DNA from: Lentisphaerota bacterium
Lineage (GTDB): Bacteria; Verrucomicrobiota; Lentisphaeria; Victivallales; Victivallaceae
Direction: 5' to 3'
Assembly (NCBI GenBank): GCA_015061545.1
Contig: SUWJ01000013.1
Coordinates: 1 to 64,000 of the forward strand
Length of the DNA: 64,000 bases
This document shows positions 1 through 7,001 of the stretch, one piece after another. Position 1 is the stretch's first letter. Each line of letters starts with the position of its first letter. The notes beneath the pieces are model-generated. The model had not been told where the DNA came from, did no database searches, and worked only from the letters and a program-made list of their open reading frames with translations. The position numbers were made by a program, and so were the translations under genes.

Positions 1-2
1 TA

Positions 3-125
3 TTAAAACGGTTTACAAATGCCAAAGCGTGGGAGGACTATTGGCAAAACAAAATGAATTGTGTAGGCAATGTTGTTATCAACATTGGAAATTATAAATG
101 TTTTTCACAAAATTTAGGACAATAA
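3..125 (+). CDS. C-terminal fragment of an unknown protein (partial at window edge)
   Basis: An open frame enters from the left edge and stops at 123-125. The translated stretch (…AKAWEDYWQNKMNCVGNV…) has a protein-like composition rich in Trp, Asn and Tyr, but I do not recognise a family. It is AT-rich like the adjacent methylase, so it probably belongs to the same acquired segment. The start lies outside the window. It could also be chance. Confidence 0.3.
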   Translation, partial: LKRFTNAKAWEDYWQNKMNCVGNVVINIGNYKCFSQNLGQ

Positions 126-268
126 CTTTTTATTCGATGGGGAACGAATATTGGAATAGCGATATTCCGCTTAAAGGGAAAGAGGCTGAGCAAGGTTGTA
201 TAGGATGCCCATGGTATGATATTGCGGCATGGCGTAAAAAACTAAATGAACTATTAAATGAGAAATAA
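98..268 (+). CDS. small ORF, unknown
   Basis: A 56-residue ORF starts at ATG 98 and overlaps the end of the preceding frame in another phase; an in-frame stop lies directly upstream at 95-97. It contains a CIGCPWYD stretch with a CxxC pair and ends in a Lys/Leu/Glu-rich helix (AAWRKKLNELLNEK). No clear ribosome-binding site is visible. Phage-like elements often carry such small Cys-pair proteins beside methylases, but no function can be assigned. Confidence 0.3.
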   Translation: MFFTKFRTITFYSMGNEYWNSDIPLKGKEAEQGCIGCPWYDIAAWRKKLNELLNEK

Positions 269-281
269 TTCGTCAAAAATA

Positions 282-1661
282 TTATTTGGAAAATAAATCA
301 GGTATATTCTGGACGGTTTGCGAGTTTTTAGTAGCATATCGTCCTCTTTTTTGGACAAGAGACTTCTTTTCAATTTCTTCATAAGACATTTCTGAGGATC
401 GCATCAAAAGAACCTTTTCCAACTCAGGATTGATTCTCAAATTACGTTCTTGTTTTCGTCTGATGATACCATGGCATCCTACTGGAGAAATATATAAACT
501 TTCATCTGTATTAACTTCAATCACATCATGAATTGATGTAAATTTATAATTTGTAGGAACAGGAGAAACGTTGATTCGTTGATGATTTATTGTGATAAAA
601 TCTCCGCTTAGATCGACATATATCCCCTGATCGTTTATAGTATATTTTTGCAGTTCAAATAAAAAATCATTATGACTGTCAATAAACATTGATGCGCCAT
701 AAACATAATTGCTAATTCGTTCACCAAGCCATTTTACAACAGGAATTGCCCAAGAGTTGCCCAATGCTTGATATTGACAAGTTTTTTTAGATTTATTAAG
801 CAGAGTATAATTATCTGGGAATCCCATCAAACGCTCAGCTTCTAAAACAGACAAACGTCTAATATATCCATCTTGTACAACGAACAATGAACCATTATAA
901 GCCGCCGCATTGCCATTCCATTTTGTCCCATAAGAAGAGTAGAGACAATCAGTGTACTCTCGAAAAACCTGGAATTTGTGTCCTTCTTTTTCAAAAACGA
1001 GAGAATGCTTTGGGTAACAAGGAATTTCGTCCAAGCCTGTTTCAAAAAGGATATTTTCTGGATTGAAATCCGTACCTCCTGCTAATAAATATAATCTTCT
1101 GCGTTGTTGAGGTACTCCAAAAAACTTTGCATCAAGTACCCGCCAAGCTATATTTCTTTTAGGTCCCTTTATTATACCAGCAGATCCCCATTTAAAATTT
1201 AAGAATGTTTCAAAGCCGGCTAGAATAGATACAAAATATCCAAAAGCATTGGTTTTATCTGTTAATACACCTTCAACATTTTCCCAAAATAAAATGGTTC
1301 CTTTTTTTTGATCTTCTATTCTGATTTTATCATTAGCATCAACAATGTCTATTAATTTTAATGCCAGATTGCCCCTAGCATCATTTAATCCATGTTTCCA
1401 GCCAGCAAGAGAAAAAGCCTGACAAGGAGTACCTGCACAAATTAAATCCGGAGCATCTATTGTTCTTGATAATATTTTTTGTGGTAATAAATTCATATCA
1501 CCACAATTGGGGATATAGGGATATTTTTCTTGCAAGAGTTGGTTGGGAAACGTCGCAATTTCAGAAAACCACCTAAAATCCATATTCAGATGATTCCATG
1601 CAACGGATGCCGCCTCTATACCAGAACACACGCTTCCTATACTTTTTATATCAATTTTCAT
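282..1661 (-). CDS. DNA (cytosine-5-)-methyltransferase, orphan
   Basis: This enzyme transfers a methyl group from S-adenosylmethionine to C5 of cytosine in DNA. Conserved motifs occur in the canonical order: SAM-binding VCSGIEAAS near residue 11, the catalytic GTPCQAFSLAG with Cys80, WENVEGVL (ENV, about 127-129), QQRRRLYLLA (about 185), then after the target-recognition region RRLSVLEAERLMGFPDNYT and YQALGNSWAIPV. The protein is 459 aa. ATG 1661 is chosen because an AGGA lies about 11 bases upstream; the longer TTG reading has no spacing. No restriction endonuclease is visible next to it, so it is an orphan or phage-type methylase, or its partner lies outside the window. The gene is clearly AT-richer than the genes beyond tRNA-Phe, which suggests horizontal acquisition. 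Target sequence unknown. Confidence 0.93.
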   Translation of the reverse strand: MKIDIKSIGSVCSGIEAASVAWNHLNMDFRWFSEIATFPNQLLQEKYPYIPNCGDMNLLPQKILSRTIDAPDLICAGTPCQAFSLAGWKHGLNDARGNLALKLIDIVDANDKIRIEDQKKGTILFWENVEGVLTDKTNAFGYFVSILAGFETFLNFKWGSAGIIKGPKRNIAWRVLDAKFFGVPQQRRRLYLLAGGTDFNPENILFETGLDEIPCYPKHSLVFEKEGHKFQVFREYTDCLYSSYGTKWNGNAAAYNGSLFVVQDGYIRRLSVLEAERLMGFPDNYTLLNKSKKTCQYQALGNSWAIPVVKWLGERISNYVYGASMFIDSHNDFLFELQKYTINDQGIYVDLSGDFITINHQRINVSPVPTNYKFTSIHDVIEVNTDESLYISPVGCHGIIRRKQERNLRINPELEKVLLMRSSEMSYEEIEKKSLVQKRGRYATKNSQTVQNIPDLFSK

Positions 1662-2083
1662 TACAAAAAACAATCCTAGAACAATTACACGATACTATAG
1701 TAATATAACGTGTAAAGAGAACTTTTTCAAATTGCTCTTTTGAATTTAATTTGTTTTGATGAGAATTATCTTAATTCCGGTGTCACTGGTTTTGTAGTTT
1801 TGAAAATGGTTGGAGTTTTGCTTGGGCGGTAAATGGTCACGATTTATGGCTGATTCAAAACAAAAGTGTTTAAATAGAATGGTCTGGGACATAAGGATCG
1901 GAGAGTTTTGATTCAGAGAAAAATGGTCGGGGATTTATTTTTTCTCCTCTTGAAAAGCGAAAAATCTGCCGTTTTTGAGCATAAACGCGGTGTCCCCGGT
2001 AAAGGCAAAACGGAGAATTTTGGCTGCTTTATGGCGTTCTCGTGTTCTCCAAATTCTCCAAACAGAGAATTTAAAACGAAAAA

Positions 2084-2104
2084 ACACCCGAGTTTTTCGG
2101 GTGT
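2084..2104. terminator. perfect hairpin, terminator-like
   Basis: ACACCCGA and TCGGGTGT pair perfectly over a 5-base GTTTT loop. It is preceded by an A-rich run and followed by AGATTTATTAAAA. It may end a transcript on either strand; no gene is directly associated. Confidence 0.4.
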
Positions 2105-2258
2105 AGATTTATTAAAAAATCCTCTTTATACAAGCGGTGTAAGGCGCTTGTGCTTTATATTTGCGACAGCAAATGCTTCATTGCGGAATGAAATGACGCT
2201 GTTTCATCCGTCTTCGCCCTTGCGAGCTACACCGTGACAAGTCTGAAAAGGGGGTATT

Positions 2259-2346
2259 ATGAAGCACGCCTGGCGGCGTATGAAGCGGCACTGCGTGGCA
2301 TGAAGCGCACCTTAGGTGCATGAAGCGAAGCCTTTTCAGGCTTCAT
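2259..2346. repeat. ATGAAGC iteron and palindrome array next to tRNA-Phe
   Basis: ATGAAGC occurs at 2259, 2280, 2300 and 2320 (spacings 21, 20, 20), and its inverse GCTTCAT closes the array at 2340-2346. Each interval is itself a different palindrome: ACGCC/GGCGT, GGCAC/GTGGC (one mismatch), GCACCT/AGGTGC, GAAGCCT/AGGCTTC. More small hairpins (ACAAGCG/CGCTTGT, ATTTGC/GCAAAT, TTCATT/AATGAA) lie upstream at about 2131-2190. The array sits directly between the AT-rich methylase segment and the 3' end of tRNA-Phe, a usual place for the end of an integrated element. Confidence 0.75.
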
Positions 2347-2347
2347 G

Positions 2348-2377
2348 TTTTTTTGCCTTTGAAAAAAGGCAAAAAAA
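2348..2377 (-). terminator. 13-bp stem with GAAA loop after tRNA-Phe
   Basis: TTTTTTTGCCTTT pairs perfectly with AAAGGCAAAAAAA around a GAAA loop, immediately beyond the CCA end of tRNA-Phe on the minus strand. It is the likely transcript end of the tRNA, although the U-run lies within the stem rather than after it. Confidence 0.55.
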
Positions 2378-2378
2378 A

Positions 2379-2454
2379 TGGTGGCAGGACCCGGGATCGA
2401 ACCGGGGACACGGGGATTTTCAGTCCCCTGCTCTACCTACTGAGCTATCCCGCC
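2379..2454 (-). tRNA. tRNA-Phe (GAA)
   Basis: Read on the minus strand the sequence folds as a standard tRNA. The acceptor GGCGGGA pairs with TCCTGCC (one G-U pair), the anticodon stem GGGGA/TCCCC holds the loop CTGAAAA giving anticodon GAA, and the T-arm contains GGTTCGATCCC. The discriminator A is followed by an encoded CCA. The gene is solitary and its 3' end faces the iteron array and the acquired segment. Confidence 0.97.
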
Positions 2455-2593
2455 ACTGCTGGATCAGCTTCACTCTTCGTGATCGCTGTTCCATTAATTT
2501 ACTACGATTTGGGCAAAATGCAAATTTTTTTAATGTTTTTTATGACTTTTTCCGCAGATTGACCATATTTTTACAGATCGATCTCGATTTTTC

Positions 2594-2629
2594 AACTGCG
2601 CTGTTCCCGATATTGAGAACAGCGCGGTT
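2594..2629 (-). terminator. terminator-like hairpin after the secreted hydrolase-like gene
   Basis: GCGCTGTTC at 2598-2606 pairs perfectly with GAACAGCGC at 2617-2625, extended by CAAC/GTTG with a mismatch. It lies just beyond the stop codon at 2633 of the minus-strand operon. There is no good T-run on the minus strand, so the assignment is moderate. Confidence 0.5.
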
Positions 2630-2632
2630 GCT

Positions 2633-4285
2633 TTATTCAAAGTATGGTGTCAGGCGAACTGAATCTATCAATAATTTATCTTGAGTTCCTGAAGTCAGTT
2701 TCAAAGAAATTTGCACCTCGGAGGCGGTGGCCCTGAAGCAAATTTTATGGACGTTATAGGTCGGCTTCTTACTGTATATAAAGTTCGTAAGCTGACGCGT
2801 GGTTCGGTGGAGGATCTCCGAATCGCTGATTTCTACTGCCAGGGGATAGATTATTTCGCTGCCTTCATTTTGAGGATCGACTGCTATTACTTCCAAACTG
2901 TAAAGTTTCTGCGGGGTCAAGCCTTTGATCGTCTGGCTCGCCGAAGACGTTTCGCCGCTTCGGGCGGTCAGCTGCAGTAAATTAGCGGTCGTTTTAGGCA
3001 TATAGGGCGAAATTTTCAATCCCGAATCTTTCACCGGCAGAAGTTTGGTATCGCCGGTGGTTTTCCACGGTTCCAGATTTTCCCAGTTCGGCGATTTTAC
3101 CCAACCGGGGATCAATTCAAATCCGTATTGCTTTGAAAGCATCTCCCGATTGCCGTCAACGGCGTAATGTTTGACCAATGCCGAATACCAGCGCAGAATT
3201 TCCGGATCGGTATAGTAGGCTATCCACATACCGATTCCTGCGCTTCCTTTGAAGTCAGGATGGGTCGCCACGGTATGCAGCTGCATATCCAGCCAAACCT
3301 TGAAATCCAGCGCCCAATTATTGTCGATATGTTCAAACGTTCCCGGACAGATCACAAAGTTTTCCATTCCGCCTTCCTGATCCTTGAAGCCTGCCGCCCG
3401 ATTCAAATAACGGGTTTGCAGTTCCTTTTCCCAGTCGCGGCCGAAGGCGTATGACTCCCAGGCGATATATCCGCCGTGAACGCGCAGCGCCTTCACCAGC
3501 GGTTCCACGTCGCTGTTCAACGCGTTCCACGGAATCCCCAGCCACGCCCAGAAGCGCATTGCGCTGTGTTCTTTGCTCCAAACCGGAATATTCTGCAAAT
3601 TCTCCTTCCCGAATCCGATGCCGGGGTTGGAGTAGCCCAGCGTGGAATCCACGGCACTTTTGCGCCCGGACGGGATCACAAATTCATCAGGAATTATACC
3701 GTCTATTTCCGCTTCGGAAGCTACTTTGTTCCAAAGTTCCAGCGTTTCGTCCGCCTTGGGCAGAATCGTCGTGCGGCGGATGATTTTTCTGCCCTGAGCG
3801 CGCCAATCTTTGATTTCCTGCGTATGCGGGGCATTCAACAGCAATACGGGAAACGGATCGAGAATGTTTTTATCCAGATAATTCCAATTATAGAGAAACA
3901 TTCCTGCCCGACCGCTCATTCTGGCGTTGACGGGAATAACGACCATTTCGTCAGTATTATATTTGCCATCCATCGAGCAATACATATTTGTCCCGATCCG
4001 CCGCGCCGAAGTCAGTTTAGCGTTTACCGAATATGTTCCTGCGTTCAAAAATGCCGTAGCGCTGTTGGAACGGCTCCTGACGGTAATATCGTTATTGCCC
4101 TCGCCGTCAAAAAGAACCGTTGCTGCCAGATCGCCTTCCACCCGCACCCAGCCGGTCTTAGGCAAAGTAAAAGTGCTTTTATCCTGACTTTGACTTATCT
4201 TCAGAGTCGTTACAATATTATTATCTGCCGCAAGGCTGAAACAGGCAGCGGCGGTAACGGCCAGCAAGACGTTTTTTATGTTCAT
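2633..4285 (-). CDS. secreted glycoside-hydrolase-like protein, family not recognised
   Basis: A 550-aa protein with an N-terminal signal peptide (MNIKNVLLAVTAAACFSLAA). An N-terminal beta-rich region (about 20-120) is followed by a long alpha/beta region (about 125-400) rich in Trp, Asp and Glu (PDEF, WAWLGIPWN, FRW-type stretches), resembling a TIM-barrel glycosidase. The C-terminal 130 residues look like a jelly-roll carbohydrate-binding domain (…LYSLEVIAVDPQNEGS…SVRLTPYFE). RBS AAAGGGG precedes the start. It is the last gene of a three-gene operon with a pseudopilin and a second secreted protein, divergent from a sugar-type regulator, which supports a role in using a host or dietary glycan. 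The hydrolase assignment is inference: no catalytic pair can be named with certainty. Confidence 0.7.
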   Translation of the reverse strand: MNIKNVLLAVTAAACFSLAADNNIVTTLKISQSQDKSTFTLPKTGWVRVEGDLAATVLFDGEGNNDITVRSRSNSATAFLNAGTYSVNAKLTSARRIGTNMYCSMDGKYNTDEMVVIPVNARMSGRAGMFLYNWNYLDKNILDPFPVLLLNAPHTQEIKDWRAQGRKIIRRTTILPKADETLELWNKVASEAEIDGIIPDEFVIPSGRKSAVDSTLGYSNPGIGFGKENLQNIPVWSKEHSAMRFWAWLGIPWNALNSDVEPLVKALRVHGGYIAWESYAFGRDWEKELQTRYLNRAAGFKDQEGGMENFVICPGTFEHIDNNWALDFKVWLDMQLHTVATHPDFKGSAGIGMWIAYYTDPEILRWYSALVKHYAVDGNREMLSKQYGFELIPGWVKSPNWENLEPWKTTGDTKLLPVKDSGLKISPYMPKTTANLLQLTARSGETSSASQTIKGLTPQKLYSLEVIAVDPQNEGSEIIYPLAVEISDSEILHRTTRQLTNFIYSKKPTYNVHKICFRATASEVQISLKLTSGTQDKLLIDSVRLTPYFE

Positions 4286-4312
4286 AAAAACTTTCCCCTT
4301 TTGATTGATCTT

Positions 4313-5047
4313 TCAGAATTCTTCTGTTCCGGCGGGACTCCACCAGATATATGGATTATGACTGGCGCAGCTGGGGAATGTATCGCCGTAAGGCCAGCCT
4401 TTGGCGGTGGAAACCATGCGGTCAATGTTGTACGCCTCGGCATGACCATCGGAATAGGCGCAGTTGGCGGTGGTTTTGGAATGGCGGCGGATCTCGTTGA
4501 CCATTACTGTTTCGTATGCCTTGATATAGGTCGGCAGCAAAAATGTGTAGAATCTGCCGTTAGCTGTCCCCGGACCGCTGTCCGAAAGCAGCATGGTTGA
4601 TGCCGGCGACCGCAGCTGACTGAGCTTGCGGCTGGAAACGTTGCCGTTGATGGCGTAGCTGCCGTGATGGGCATTGGGATTGCTTTGATTGTAAGAATCT
4701 GACGGGCAGAAGTGAATCGGTTTGACCGACATAGCCTGAGCGCTGTCGTCCGCCACATAAGGCGCAGTAAGGATGATCCAGTTCTGACCTGACGGCGGAC
4801 GACCGCCTTCGACGCTTTCGTGAGGATAAGTTTCTTTATTGGCATCGGTGTACATAAATGTTGCCAAACCGAGATTTTTCAGATTGCTCAGACAGTTGGA
4901 AGTACGCGCCCGTTCCCGCGCTGCGGAAAGTGCAGGCAGCAGCATAGCTGCCAGAATTGCAATAATGGCAATTACTACCAGAAGTTCGATCAGCGTAAAC
5001 CGGGCGGCATAGCTGATTATGTTTTTTTCTGCCGATGAATTTTTCAT
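4313..5047 (-). CDS. type II secretion-like pseudopilin
   Basis: A 244-aa protein with a class III prepilin signal: a basic leader of about 15 residues, then F-TLIELLVV with Glu at mature position 5 and a long hydrophobic helix, followed by the [12 protein letters not shown] amphipathic segment typical of Lentisphaerae and Planctomycetes pseudopilins. Near the C-terminus is the H-x9-DG-type motif (…[13 protein letters not shown]). The prepilin peptidase would cleave before the Phe. RBS GAAAGGAAG. It is the middle gene of the operon 5604-2633, 29 bases after the first gene. Unlike three other copies here it carries no palindromic insertion before the FTLIELL motif. The family's exact role (fibre subunit or glycan-capture protein) is not established. 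Confidence 0.9.
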   Translation of the reverse strand: MKNSSAEKNIISYAARFTLIELLVVIAIIAILAAMLLPALSAARERARTSNCLSNLKNLGLATFMYTDANKETYPHESVEGGRPPSGQNWIILTAPYVADDSAQAMSVKPIHFCPSDSYNQSNPNAHHGSYAINGNVSSRKLSQLRSPASTMLLSDSGPGTANGRFYTFLLPTYIKAYETVMVNEIRRHSKTTANCAYSDGHAEAYNIDRMVSTAKGWPYGDTFPSCASHNPYIWWSPAGTEEF

Positions 5048-5076
5048 ATCGCTCTTCCTTTCTTTATAAAATCAAT

Positions 5077-5604
5077 TTATTTTGCCGGAGTAAAACTCAA
5101 ATTACGGAATTCGATTTCGCCCTGTTTTGCCATCAATACCATATAAGCCATGCGGCAGTCTTGCGGAAAAGTGAACGTAAATACCAGTTTCTTCCACTCC
5201 CCACTTACCGACTGAAGGCGTGTGTTGTAGCTTTGCAGCACCGCTTTAGCTGCATCAGGAGCCTGCCGCTGCCATTCGCAATAGAGCAGATATTTGCCGT
5301 CGGCAGAGCCTTTGACTTCGTAGCTTACGGTATAACGTTTGCCCGCTTCCAACGGCAGATTGCGGTACATGAAAAATGCTGTTTTAGCCGGGTCTTTGAC
5401 TGTCAACTTCAAAACATTGCCGGTCGCGGCCTGAGTTACTGAAAAACTGTTGCTGCCTGTCACCCGATTTTCCCAGCTTTCGGGAACTCCGTTGGCGGCA
5501 AGTTTGCTCCATTTGGCATTTTTCACCAGTTCAGTTTCCGCATTTGTACTGCATATGCCCAAAAAACAAATTGTCATCAACGCAGATACGATTGCAAACT
5601 TCAT
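5077..5604 (-). CDS. secreted carbohydrate-binding-like protein
   Basis: A 175-aa protein with a signal peptide (MKFAIVSALMTICFLGICSTNA), followed by a single beta-sandwich domain resembling CBM4/9-type modules: ELVKNAKWSKLAANGVPESW at the N-terminus, LEAGKRYTVSYEVKG in the middle, and WKKLVFTFTFPQ…EIEFRNLSF at the C-terminus. Such modules bind sugars or act as jelly-roll accessory domains. RBS AAAAGGAG precedes the start. First gene of the three-gene operon, transcribed from the promoter at 5653-5680 with an operator-like palindrome at 5627-5642. The family call is by fold pattern only. Confidence 0.7.
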   Translation of the reverse strand: MKFAIVSALMTICFLGICSTNAETELVKNAKWSKLAANGVPESWENRVTGSNSFSVTQAATGNVLKLTVKDPAKTAFFMYRNLPLEAGKRYTVSYEVKGSADGKYLLYCEWQRQAPDAAKAVLQSYNTRLQSVSGEWKKLVFTFTFPQDCRMAYMVLMAKQGEIEFRNLSFTPAK

Positions 5605-5626
5605 AATTTTTCTCCTTTTCTTTTTT

Positions 5627-5642
5627 GGTACAAGGTTGTTCC
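5627..5642. promoter_or_regulatory. operator-like palindrome GGTACAA-GG-TTGTTCC
   Basis: A near-perfect inverted repeat of a G(T/A)ACAA half-site lies about 10 bases downstream of the -10 box of the operon promoter, where a repressor would block transcription. The same half-site recurs as direct repeats in the promoter of the divergent GntR/LacI-type regulator (5810-5830) and singly at 5739-5746. AraR, a GntR-type regulator with a LacI-like effector domain, uses comparable GTACAA half-sites. Confidence 0.6.
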
Positions 5643-5652
5643 CTTTGTGTAA

Positions 5653-5680
5653 AAGATAACATATCCTGATTTTTTGTCAA
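5653..5680 (-). promoter_or_regulatory. promoter of the secreted-protein operon
   Basis: On the minus strand TTGACA (5675-5680) is separated by 16 bases from TATCTT (5653-5658). The -35 is perfect and the -10 fair. It drives the 5604-2633 operon. Confidence 0.6.
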
Positions 5681-5778
5681 GGTCAGGATTGATTTTTTTA
5701 CCTCTTTTTTACACAATTTTTTCTCATTTTCAACAAGAGAACAAGTGGCATTTTTAAGCTGTTTTTATTATTTTATAC

Positions 5779-5830
5779 TTGAAAAACTCCAGATATATGA
5801 TTATATTAGGAACAAGTTAAGAACAAGTTA
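5779..5830 (+). promoter_or_regulatory. promoter and operator of the GntR/LacI-type regulator
   Basis: TTGAAA (5779-5784), a 17-base spacer and TATATT (5802-5807) form a good sigma-70 promoter. Directly after the -10 come two direct copies of GAACAAGTTA (5810-5819 and 5821-5830), 11 bases apart and covering the start point. This suggests autorepression by the encoded protein. Confidence 0.6.
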
Positions 5831-5855
5831 TATTACAGTAAGCAAGGCAACTATT

Positions 5856-6941
5856 ATGGCACGACCCAACAGCAGCGAACGGATCTATCAGCAGCTTTTC
5901 AGCCGCATCGAATCAGGCGAGTACCCGTACAACAGTTTTTTGCCCTCCGAGCAAGAGCTTGCGTTGGAGCTGAATGTATCGCGCAACACCATCAGAAAAG
6001 CGATTCTGCGGCTCGCCAACGAAAATGCCGTCAAAAAAAGTCAGGGGCGCCAAAGCCGTGTAACTTACTGGTCGGACGGCAAAGTGGTACAGCAGCAGAA
6101 TCTGGCGTGGATATCTTACCTTAAACCCCAAATGCTCTTTTCCAATCAAATCTATTTTGAAATGTTCAAGATCATGGTGGAAAGAGCGCGGCTTTACGGA
6201 TACGGCATCCATTTTTTTGATATCGACTGCCAAAAAGACTGGGATCCCGCCCCCTTGAAGGAAACTCCGTGGCAGGGGATCTTTGCCGTAGGTTTATCGC
6301 CCCAGTTGATCGGCAGAGAAAATATGGAAAAACTGCGGGCGATACCCAATTTGATAAGTATTGATGAAACCGACGATTGCCCGGGAGAAAATATTATCAG
6401 TATCGACAATTACCGCAGCGCCAGATTGATGACCGACTATTTGATAAGCTGCGGCGCCCGTAAACTTGGCTTTCTGAATGATTCAATTCAAAGCGGCTTA
6501 CCCTTCCGTGAGCGGCAGCGCGGCTTTACCGATGCGGTCAACGCTGCCGGATGCGCTTCGGGGGTCTCGGCAATAGTTGATTTGCCGCCGTACAGCTACT
6601 TTCTTATTCAAATGCAGAAAACGATCGAAGTATTGCAGCAGCACCCCGAAATTGATTGCTGGTTTTGCGCCAATGATACTCTGGCAACGTTGGCTTTGTC
6701 GGCGCTGGATGCAATGAAGATCCCCACCCCCGAGAAGGTTATGGTAGCAGGATTCGATGGCGTGTACACCTCGCAGATCATCCCTCCGCGCTTGACCACG
6801 CTGGTTCAACCCCTGCGCGAAGTTGTGGATGCAGCCTTGAAGCTGGCGATCAATCCACGTCCCGAAGCGCCTGCGGTGCTGAAATTTACCGGACGCATCT
6901 TCCACGGCGATACCACCCGCCAGCCATCAGCGCAAGGATAA
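5856..6941 (+). CDS. GntR-family transcriptional regulator with LacI-type sugar-binding domain
   Basis: A 361-aa DNA-binding regulator. Residues about 5-70 form a GntR winged helix (RIYQQLFSRIESGEYPYNSF, LPSEQELALELNVSRNTIRK). Residues about 80-350 resemble the periplasmic-binding-protein-like effector domain of LacI/AraR proteins (AVGLSP, DNYRSARLMTDYLISCGARK, CANDTLATLALSALDAMKI, VAGFDG, LTTLVQPLREV). ATG 5856 is chosen because the GntR domain begins there; a longer frame from 5745 overlaps the promoter. It is divergent from the secreted-protein operon, and shared half-sites in both promoters point to sugar-responsive control of that operon and of itself. Effector unknown. Confidence 0.9.
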   Translation: MARPNSSERIYQQLFSRIESGEYPYNSFLPSEQELALELNVSRNTIRKAILRLANENAVKKSQGRQSRVTYWSDGKVVQQQNLAWISYLKPQMLFSNQIYFEMFKIMVERARLYGYGIHFFDIDCQKDWDPAPLKETPWQGIFAVGLSPQLIGRENMEKLRAIPNLISIDETDDCPGENIISIDNYRSARLMTDYLISCGARKLGFLNDSIQSGLPFRERQRGFTDAVNAAGCASGVSAIVDLPPYSYFLIQMQKTIEVLQQHPEIDCWFCANDTLATLALSALDAMKIPTPEKVMVAGFDGVYTSQIIPPRLTTLVQPLREVVDAALKLAINPRPEAPAVLKFTGRIFHGDTTRQPSAQG

Positions 6942-6948
6942 ATAAACA

Positions 6949-6979
6949 GGGCTGCTGCAAAACAGTTTTGCAACAGCCC
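6949..6979. terminator. bidirectional terminator, GGGCTG…CAGCCC type
   Basis: GGGCTGCTGCAAAAC pairs with GTTTTGCAACAGCCC around a one-base centre between the convergent regulator and LarA-like genes. It belongs to a recurring hairpin family in this window (33508-33554, 46073-46116, 41718-41746, 42210-42239). Confidence 0.65.
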
Positions 6980-7001
6980 CGTCGGGTATCAAGATATAAA
7001 A

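Larger units (their letters stand above)
1674..2347. other. non-coding stretch with a hairpin array
   Basis: About 670 bases without a convincing gene. The 109-codon frame at 1908-2237 has no homology I recognise and runs through hairpins. From 1674 to about 2080 I see nothing specific. Thereafter come an 8-bp perfect hairpin (2084-2104, ACACCCGA/TCGGGTGT), further hairpins at about 2131-2190, and the iteron array listed separately. Confidence 0.6.

Noticed and set aside
1908-2237. 109-codon frame in the region before tRNA-Phe
   Set aside because: It crosses a perfect hairpin and part of the palindrome array, with no family resemblance.
2316-2684. 122-codon and 80-codon frames across tRNA-Phe
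   Set aside because: They overlap a clear tRNA gene on the opposite strand; the RTRDRTGDTG-like text is the usual tRNA translation artefact.
3476-4600. 374-codon plus-strand frame
   Set aside because: It spans the end of two minus-strand genes with signal peptide and prepilin motifs and has no start signals or recognised domains.
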